A stretch of DNA of 13,811 nt, from NCBI GenBank assembly GCA_027062165.1, contig JAMOTU010000238.1, positions 1 through 13,811 on the forward strand, written 5' to 3'. Made by a program: the position numbers and the translations under genes. The DNA is from Candidatus Altimarinota bacterium (GTDB lineage Bacteria; Patescibacteriota; Gracilibacteria; Absconditabacterales; Absconditicoccaceae). This document shows positions 8,950-13,811 of the stretch, one piece after another (positions within the stretch are counted from its first letter, which is position 1; each line of letters opens with the position of its first letter). Below the pieces are notes generated by a model, which saw only the letters and a program-made list of their open reading frames with translations, ran no database searches and was not told the DNA's origin.

Positions 8950-9265
8950 AAGATTAAAGAAAAAATCAAATAGACAAGTTAACAAAGAGATAGATAAATA
9001 TATAAAAGAAATAGCTAATTTATTTAAGGTAGAAGTTGATGCTAATAGAGCAAAAACTTTGGAGAATATTTTACACAAATATAAAAGGATGGTTAAGATT
9101 ATAGAAGAATCTATTAATAAGATGAAAAATAAAATTAAAACTTTGGAAGAAGAAAATAAAACTTTAAGGATAGAAAATGAGAATTTAAAAAGAGAAAATG
9201 AAAAATTAAAAAGTGCTCTTGAAAAATTATTAGAGGAAAATAGAAATTTAAAAAATAGTTTATAG
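8927..9265 (+). CDS. Leucine-zipper coiled-coil protein, unknown function
   Basis: This is a 112-residue protein from ATG at 8927 to TAG at 9263-9265; a GTG at 8924 is an alternative start one codon earlier. It contains no Trp, Cys or Pro and only one Gly. The N-terminal third is basic (IKRLKKKSNRQVNK). Leucines fall exactly every seven residues at 73, 80, 87, 94, 101 and 108, and the register extends back through M66 and I59, giving about eight heptads of parallel coiled coil. Glu-Asn pairs recur at the inner positions (ENENLKRENEKL). This could be a dimeric scaffold, a FtsB/ZapB-like small division or structural factor, or a DNA-binding bZIP-like dimer; the sequence does not decide. It lies 3 bases upstream of truD, implying co-expression. 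Confidence 0.75.
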   Translation: MGIVEKIKRLKKKSNRQVNKEIDKYIKEIANLFKVEVDANRAKTLENILHKYKRMVKIIEESINKMKNKIKTLEEENKTLRIENENLKRENEKLKSALEKLLEENRNLKNSL

Positions 9266-9268
9266 ATA

Positions 9269-10399
9269 ATGATTACAGAAGATTTGAAATATTTTGAATT
9301 TAAAAAATTTCCTCATGATTTTATAGTAGAGGAAAAACTCTGGAATGTCCCTAGTTGAAAGGGACATGTTTTTTATGTCTTTTTTGAGAAAAAGAATAAG
9401 AATACATTTGATATTTTAAAATATCTTTCTAAAGAGTTAAATTTAAAAAGAAAACATTTTTGAATAGCATGATTAAAAGATAAGTTTTGAATTACTAGAC
9501 AATGGATAAGTATTTATAAAAGAACATTGAATTCTAGAGGATGAGCAAAAAAATTTTTGGATATCCTTTCTAAAAAAGTAAAGATATTAAAATATACTTG
9601 GTGAGATGAACTTTTAAAAGTATGAGATAACAAATGAAATTTATTTTTTTTGAGGCTAAGAAGAAAAGATATTGGAAAGGGGATATCTAAAAATTATAAT
9701 CAGAAGATTTCAGAAGATTTTTTTAAAAAAATAGTAGAGCAGTGTTTAAAAGAAATAAAAGAGAATTGATTCCCTAATTATTTTGGGATACAAAGATTTT
9801 GAAAGAAATTTTCTAATCCTAAAATTTGAAAGAAACTAATACTTTGACAAAAATTTTTAAACGATCCTTTAGAAGCTCAGTTTAAAGTACAAGCATATGC
9901 CAGTTGGCTTTTCAATAAATATATTGATTTGAGATTATCAGAATGATTATTTGATAAATTTGTAAAATGAGATATATTAGTTGATATTTTATCTAACAAA
10001 CATCCAATTTTTAGGTTATATTTGTCAGATACAAAATTTGAAAAAGAAAAATTTATTGTTAGTTGACCTGTGCGGGGATATAATCTAGTAGTGAGTTGAG
10101 ATTTCAAAATAAAGGATTGAATGATAGTCAAATTTACAGAATTAACGCCTGCTTTAGAATTAGAATTGGAGATTTTAAAACAAGAATGATTAACAGTTAA
10201 TGTATTAGCTAATTTTAAAAAATTTAAAGTTTTTGGAATAAGAAGACCAATTAAAGTAATACCTTCAGACTTGAGATATAAATGGGATAAGAACGATTTG
10301 CTTTTGATGTTTGAGTTGCCTTCTTGAAGTTATGCTTCTGTATTGGTAAGTTGGTTAGATAAATTGATTGATGAAAAGTTGACACAAAATTTATGATAA
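9269..10399 (+). CDS. truD: tRNA pseudouridine(13) synthase TruD
   Basis: TruD isomerises uridine 13 in the D-arm of certain tRNAs (tRNA-Glu in E. coli) to pseudouridine. The gene encodes 376 residues, close to the usual 350. It starts ATG at 9269 and ends TAA at 10397-10399. Family motifs in order: FIVEEKLWNVPSGKGHVFYV near the N-terminus, HFGIAGLKDKFGITRQW with the catalytic Asp at 71 in GLKDK, NYFGIQRFG at 170-178, SGPVRGYN near 266 for the family's GxLPG-like turn, and LPSGSYASVLV near the C-terminus. About twenty TGA codons, many at invariant glycines such as GLKDK and QRFG, make the gene unreadable with the standard code. It sits in an operon of envelope proteins with no obvious functional link. 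Confidence 0.95.
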
Positions 10400-10438
10400 G
10401 TATAATTTTAAAAATTTATAATTTTATGTTTAATTTTG

Positions 10439-12247
10439 ATGTTAAAATATTTGTTTGTGATTTTTGTTTTCTTGTTTATTTCAGTCGTATTTTGAAAAGC
10501 TTGGTGGCAATGGGATATACAAGGTTATCTTTATACTGAATATGAGAAAAGTTTATCCGATGATAATTTTTCCAAATTAGCTAAAGATAAATGATTTTTG
10601 GATATTTATAAATTTGTTTATTCTAATTTAAAAAATAAGCAGATTTTAGTTTATAAAGACGCTGTTGAAAGAGTTTTTGATATTTTATCTAAAAAAAATT
10701 GTTCTGTTACTAAAAATGAATTAAGAATATTATTGTCTGCTATTTATTTTTGAAATTTTTCTAAAGTTTATTGAAAAAAAGCTAAAGTTGATGAAAATAA
10801 AATAAGTGATATATGTTCAAAGATTATAATTTGTACCTCTCCGGAAGCAGATATTAATATAGATAATTGTAGAAGAATATTAGCTATATATTTAAATTTT
10901 TATGTGTTTTCCCAAAATTTACTTTCTAATATGAAACTAGCTACAAACGAATGAGATGATATATTGTTAAATTGAGATCCATCTGATGGGCCATATGATT
11001 TGTTAAAAGATATAGAAGAGATTAAAAAGATTTTGTTTCAACAGAAAAGTTTTAAAAAAGCTTGAAGTATAAATTTTTATAAAAGCGAAAGGGATAATTC
11101 AAAATCAGAAATAGAGATTGATACCCCAGATTGAAAAGAAACTTCTTCTATTAGTAGTTTAAATAATTTTAATCCTCCTGATGTTTGAAATAGTAATGGT
11201 GATAGTTATAGTATGCCGCCAGATATTATGGTAAGAGATACTGAAAGTAATAATTTTGAAGTAGAAAAGATATCAAATGAAAATAAGTGAGATATTAAAA
11301 ATGTTAATAATAAAATAGTAAATAATACTGAATGTTTGAAAAATTCAGACGGAAACGATGAATTTAACAAATTGTTATTAAATTTAAAAAATAAAGAAAG
11401 TTCAGAGAATATCGAAAATAAAGATTTTTCTGAAAATTTTCAGGAAAATCAAGTAGATAGTATAGATCCTTATAAAAGTAATCCATTAGATTCTACTTTT
11501 TGAAATAGAAGTGAAGGTAAGTTTAATGATGATTTTATTAATGATTTAAATGCTATTTATAATAATGGTTCTTTATGAAAAGATTTTACTAGTTTGTGAT
11601 GATGAAAAACTATTTGTTGAAATTTTTCCAAATGAGGTATGGTTTGAGTAAATATATGTTTCATACCTTCTTGAGTAAAAGTTCCTCCTAAAGATAGAGT
11701 TTATAGTATAGAAGATATCTTAAATCAGCTTTTAAGGATTTTAACTTTATTGAAAGATAGTGGTCAATTGACAAAACATGCGTATACCGATGAATTTTGG
11801 GAAACAAGATTACAAGATATTAAACTTTCTAGGATTTTTGTTTTCGATATAGTTATTTTAAAGAAAAAATTATTTCCTGAAAAATATACACATAAAGAAG
11901 ACAAAGAGAAGGAGATTGAAAAAGAAAAACAGGAATACAAAGATATACAAAATCTGCTATGAATAGCTTATTCTGATAATATTCAAAATGATAAATGGGA
12001 AAAAAATAAATATGTAGTTTTAGGAAATTCTAAAAAGCTTTTTTGGAAATATAAATATAGATGATGAAACAATAACGTATTACATACTTTGTCAGAAGAA
12101 GAGAATATTTGAAATATTCAAAAAATTTTTTATGAGTTTTTGGAAGCAAATTTAGAAAATTGGAAACAAATTGATTTATTATTAATGCAAGCTAGGAAAA
12201 CAGCTTTATATTTTTACCAAGAAATTTTAAAAGGTATAAATAAATAA
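10439..12247 (+). CDS. Large secreted two-domain protein of unknown function
   Basis: This is a 602-residue protein, ATG at 10439 and TAA at 12245-12247. An ATG at 10426 opens only a short other-frame peptide. It starts with a Sec signal peptide (LKYLFVIFVFLFISVVFG) followed by the Trp-rich KAWWQWD, where TGG is Trp. A helical domain with several cysteines spans about residues 20-215. Residues 216-390 are low complexity, dominated by Asn, Ser, Asp and Glu, and look like a flexible linker. A second domain (about 391-602) begins with a glycine run from three consecutive TGA codons (SLGGGKTICGNF) and continues NICFIPSGVKVPP and a Lys/Glu-rich helical region. I recognise no family. It lies 39 bases after truD and is last in the plus-strand run. 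The architecture suggests a surface or host-contact protein. Confidence 0.8.
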
Positions 12248-12249
12248 TT

Positions 12250-12633
12250 TTATAATCAATCAGTATTATCGTATGTAGGTGTAGGGGAGTTGGTAGTTTT
12301 GAAAGCTGTAAATGTTTTTCTTAAAATATCTGAAGCTTTTTTGAAAATATTTTTTGCTGTATATACCTTATATCAAGGAATATGAAGTTTTTGGAAAACT
12401 ATAGGGAAAACAAAAAGAAGAAATATAGTTAAAATAAGTCATACTATCGCGTATCTTATACTATTCCAAGCTTGTTTTATTTTATTTTCGTCTCATTTAG
12501 AGAAAATAAATAATATTATAGCATATAAAAATGCGTATATAACTCATCAAAATATTATAATAACAATTATTGCCATAATTGATAAAAATATATTTTCCCA
12601 AGTAGTATAACTTCCAAAAGCATAAGGATACAT
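12250..12633 (-). CDS. VirB2/TrbC-like pilin-type small membrane protein
   Basis: This is a 127-residue protein, ATG at 12633 and TAA at 12252-12250, reading TGA as Gly. It has two membrane helices, about 14-45 and 61-80, separated by a short polar loop (SKGDENKIKQAWNSIRYA). This matches the two-helix, pilin-like VirB2/TrbC subunits of type IV secretion and conjugation systems, and versions of this loop are common in candidate phyla genomes. A Thr/Ser/Pro/Asn tail follows (TTNSPTPTYDNT). No other conjugation gene is present. It stands alone, convergent with the large secreted protein gene two bases away, with a TATAAT box 21 bases before its start. Pilus subunit or small membrane complex partner are both possible. 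Confidence 0.75.
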
Positions 12634-12654
12634 CTACATTTGTTTAGAAAATAA

Positions 12655-12660
12655 ATTATA
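12655..12660 (-). promoter_or_regulatory. -10 box for the VirB2/TrbC-like gene
   Basis: A perfect TATAAT on the minus strand lies 21 bases upstream of the ATG at 12633 and just past the rpsP terminator, where a new promoter is needed. No good -35 box is visible at 16-18 bases, so this is a partial match. Confidence 0.4.
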
Positions 12661-12681
12661 TTTAATCTTAATAAAAAAATT

Positions 12682-12717
12682 TTAAAAAACAATAAAAAGA
12701 GCCATCAGGTGGCTCTT
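12682..12717 (-). terminator. Intrinsic terminator after rpsP
   Basis: On the minus strand, an 8-bp stem (12717-12710 with 12704-12697, AAGAGCCA/TGGCTCTT) with a 5-base loop is followed by a T-rich tract. It lies 39 bases past the rpsP stop and would end the tRNA-rpmG-rpsP transcript. The plus strand lacks a T-run after the stem, so it is one-directional. Confidence 0.85.
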
Positions 12718-12755
12718 AGTTAATTTGTATATTTATATTGTTATATAAAAAAATT

Positions 12756-13055
12756 TTACGATTCTTTTTCTTTCTTTTTAGGTCTATTTCTATCTACATA
12801 TCTGAAGAATTTTTTAAACATTTCTTCTCCTGAGAGTTTATATAACATTTTAGCAACTCTTTCAGAAGGTTGAGCACCTTTTGATATCCAGTATTTAGCT
12901 TTTTCTATATCTATTTTTAGATCTTTATTAATAGGGTCCCGATAACCTAATACTTCTTTATATCCGCTTTTAACAGGTTTTGTGTGTTCAGTTAATACCA
13001 CTCTGAAAAAAGGTCTATTTCTTCTTCAGTGTCTAGCAAGTCTTATTCTCAACAT
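12756..13055 (-). CDS. rpsP: Small ribosomal subunit protein bS16
   Basis: bS16 binds 16S rRNA early in assembly of the 30S subunit. The gene encodes 99 residues, ATG at 13055 and TAA at 12758-12756. The N-terminus MLRIRLARHGRRNRPFFRVV is the family signature; its Gly is a TGA codon, so a standard-code reading starts falsely downstream at a GTG at 13001. VLGYRDP and the segment KAKYWISKGAQPSERVAKML are also typical. The C-terminus is a basic Lys/Glu tail. It follows rpmG by 33 bases and precedes an intrinsic terminator. The usual rpsP partners rimM, trmD and rplS are absent, so this operon is rearranged. Confidence 0.97.
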
Positions 13056-13088
13056 ACTTCTATTTTAGATATTTAAATATATAAAATA

Positions 13089-13268
13089 TTATTTTAACTT
13101 TTCTTTTACTTTGTGTTCTGTATGAGTTTTACATTGTTTGCAGAACTTTCTTAATTTAAATTGTCTGTATTCAGGATTATTTATTTTGTTAATAGTTGTT
13201 ACATAGTTTTGTCTTCCACATTTAGTACATCTTAAGCCAACTTGTATTCTATGTCCTTTTTTAGCCAT
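13089..13268 (-). CDS. rpmG: Large ribosomal subunit protein bL33
   Basis: bL33 is a small protein of the 50S subunit near the E site. It has 59 residues, ATG at 13268 and TAA at 13091-13089. NYVTTINKINNPE is the family core. Four cysteines in two CxxC pairs (C14, C17 and C43, C46) form a zinc ribbon, so this is the zinc-binding C+ form. It lies between tRNA(CAU), 70 bases upstream, and rpsP, 33 bases downstream, all on the minus strand. Confidence 0.97.
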   Translation of the reverse strand: MAKKGHRIQVGLRCTKCGRQNYVTTINKINNPEYRQFKLRKFCKQCKTHTEHKVKEKLK

Positions 13269-13338
13269 AATAAAAAATTATTAAATAAAAAATTAAACTA
13301 TTTTTAAATCTATCAATATTAAGCTTTTTGAAATTAAA

Positions 13339-13412
13339 TGGCACCGGGTGGACTCGAACCACCGACCTGGCGCTTATGAGACGCCCGCTCTAACCGCCTG
13401 AGCTACGGTGCC
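13339..13412 (-). tRNA. tRNA with CAU anticodon (elongator Met, or Ile read by lysidine)
   Basis: A full cloverleaf is visible: acceptor GGCACCG/CGGTGCC with discriminator A, D-arm GCTC...GAGC, anticodon stem GGCGT/GCGCC with loop CTCATAA (anticodon CAT), and T-arm with GGTTCGAGTCC. The 1-72 pair is G-C, so it is not the initiator. Elongator Met and Ile(CAU, lysidine-modified) cannot be told apart by eye. CCA is not encoded. Confidence 0.95.
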
Positions 13413-13428
13413 ATTTGAACTACTAATT

Positions 13429-13516
13429 CGGTGAGGGAGGGATTCGAACCCTCGGACCGCATAATGCGGTCAGCCCCTTAGCAGGGGGCCCCATTCGACC
13501 ACTCTGGCACCTCACC
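13429..13516 (-). tRNA. tRNA-Ser (anticodon GCU)
   Basis: The acceptor GGTGAGG pairs with CCTCACC, with a G discriminator as in serine tRNAs. The anticodon stem GCCCC/GGGGC encloses loop CTGCTAA (anticodon GCT, reading AGU/AGC). A long variable arm (GACCGCAT/ATGCGGTC) marks a class II tRNA. At 88 bases the length is normal. CCA is not encoded. It lies 16 bases upstream of the CAU tRNA in the same direction. Confidence 0.97.
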
Positions 13517-13530
13517 ACATAGTAAATCTT

Positions 13531-13558
13531 ATATTAAAAAAATAGAATTTAAATTCAA
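13531..13558 (-). promoter_or_regulatory. Promoter for the tRNA-Ser/tRNA(CAU)/rpmG/rpsP unit
   Basis: On the minus strand, TTGAAT (13558-13553), a 16-base spacer and TAATAT (13536-13531) end 14 bases before tRNA-Ser. Spacing and -35 box are the same as for clpP, and the -35 box again lies in the shared palindrome. Confidence 0.55.
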
Positions 13559-13566
13559 GTTGAAAT
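13548..13566. repeat. 19-bp element with palindromic core, copy 2
   Basis: This is identical over 19 bases to 2462-2480. The palindrome TTCAA-G-TTGAA is at 13554-13564. It lies between the leftward tRNA/ribosomal-protein unit and the rightward secA gene and gives each a -35 box. Confidence 0.6.
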
Positions 13567-13587
13567 GAAAAAATAAAATAATATATT
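13560..13587 (+). promoter_or_regulatory. secA: secA promoter
   Basis: TTGAAA (13560-13565), a 16-base spacer and TATATT (13582-13587), ending 42 bases before the secA ATG. The -35 box overlaps the divergent tRNA promoter's -35 box at the palindrome. Confidence 0.55.
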
Positions 13588-13629
13588 ATTAACTTAAAGA
13601 TTAAATTTTTATTTTGTTAAAAAAAGATA

Positions 13630-13811
13630 ATGTTTAATTGGATTTTAAATAAAATAGCATGAGATTATAATGAAAGGCAGTTAAAAAAGTTGTGGCCTAT
13701 TGTAGAAAAAATAAATGAAATAGATAAATCTTGGGATAAACTTTCTGATGAAGATATTAAAGCTAAAACATTTGAATTCAAAGAAAGATTAAAAAAATGA
13801 GAAACGTTAGA
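13630..13811 (+). CDS. secA: Preprotein translocase ATPase SecA (N-terminus, cut by window end)
   Basis: SecA is the motor ATPase that drives unfolded preproteins through SecYEG. Only the first 60 residues are visible, from ATG at 13630. They match the family start: a short hydrophobic helix ([20 protein letters not shown]), then [38 protein letters not shown], shown here in overlapping parts. [17 protein letters not shown] is diagnostic, and the Gly before ETL and that before DYN are TGA codons. The nucleotide-binding motifs lie beyond the window. It is transcribed from a promoter shared back-to-back with the tRNA unit. Several secreted proteins encoded earlier in the window are expected substrates. 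Confidence 0.93.

Noticed and set aside
9345..9367. Inverted repeat ATGTCCC...GGGACAT that looks like a terminator hairpin
   Set aside because: It lies inside truD over the conserved VPSGKGH motif, so coding constraint explains it; the gene continues for another thousand bases.
9877..10131. Minus-strand open frame of 84 codons
   Set aside because: It is antisense to the well-supported truD gene and has no family features.
10426..10438. ATG at 10426 as the start of the large secreted protein
   Set aside because: That ATG is in another frame, which closes after about fifty codons; the ATG at 10439 gives a proper signal peptide and 602 residues.
11594..11616. GGGKT in the large secreted protein as a possible Walker A loop
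   Set aside because: The required Gly/Ala five residues earlier is absent, the segment follows a disordered linker in an exported protein, and no Walker B is visible.

Overview
This window is very AT-rich and reads correctly only when UGA is sense and codes for glycine (translation table 25). Invariant glycines of ClpP, TruD, ribosomal protein S16, SecA and a metallophosphoesterase are all written TGA, while tryptophan is written TGG in the same genes. That points to candidate phyla radiation bacteria of the Absconditabacteria (SR1) or Gracilibacteria (BD1-5) type. The window alone does not separate the two. With the standard code most genes here look broken into fragments.

Layout. (1) 1-1049, plus strand: the 3' part of a membrane protein of unknown function and a small membrane protein with a Ser/Arg/Gly tail. 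(2) 1094-2410, minus strand: clpP, then a short degenerate PriA-like helicase gene that contains a strong terminator-like hairpin. (3) 2411-2556: a divergent promoter region. (4) 2557-12247, plus strand: a tightly packed run of about ten genes, many overlapping by one base at TAATG junctions. In order these are a secreted coiled-coil protein, a prepilin-like protein, CorA, a metallophosphoesterase with permuted motif order, an ABC-2 type permease, a UPF0114 protein, a PH-domain membrane protein, a leucine-zipper protein, TruD, and a large secreted protein with a low-complexity linker. (5) 12250-12633, minus strand: a small VirB2/TrbC-like pilin-type membrane protein. (6) 12697-13516, minus strand: tRNA-Ser(GCU), tRNA(CAU), rpmG, rpsP, ending in an intrinsic terminator. 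(7) 13630 to the end, plus strand: the start of secA.

The long plus-strand run is dominated by envelope functions (secreted, pilin-like and membrane proteins) with one tRNA-modification enzyme inside it. This would suit a small surface-attached or predatory/epibiotic cell, but that lifestyle is inferred from the lineage, not shown here. Both divergent intergenic regions, upstream of clpP and upstream of secA/tRNA-Ser, carry the same 19-bp element. Its core TTCAA-G-TTGAA is palindromic and supplies a -35 box to each side. No clear Shine-Dalgarno sequence precedes most starts. I found no CRISPR array, insertion sequence or rRNA.
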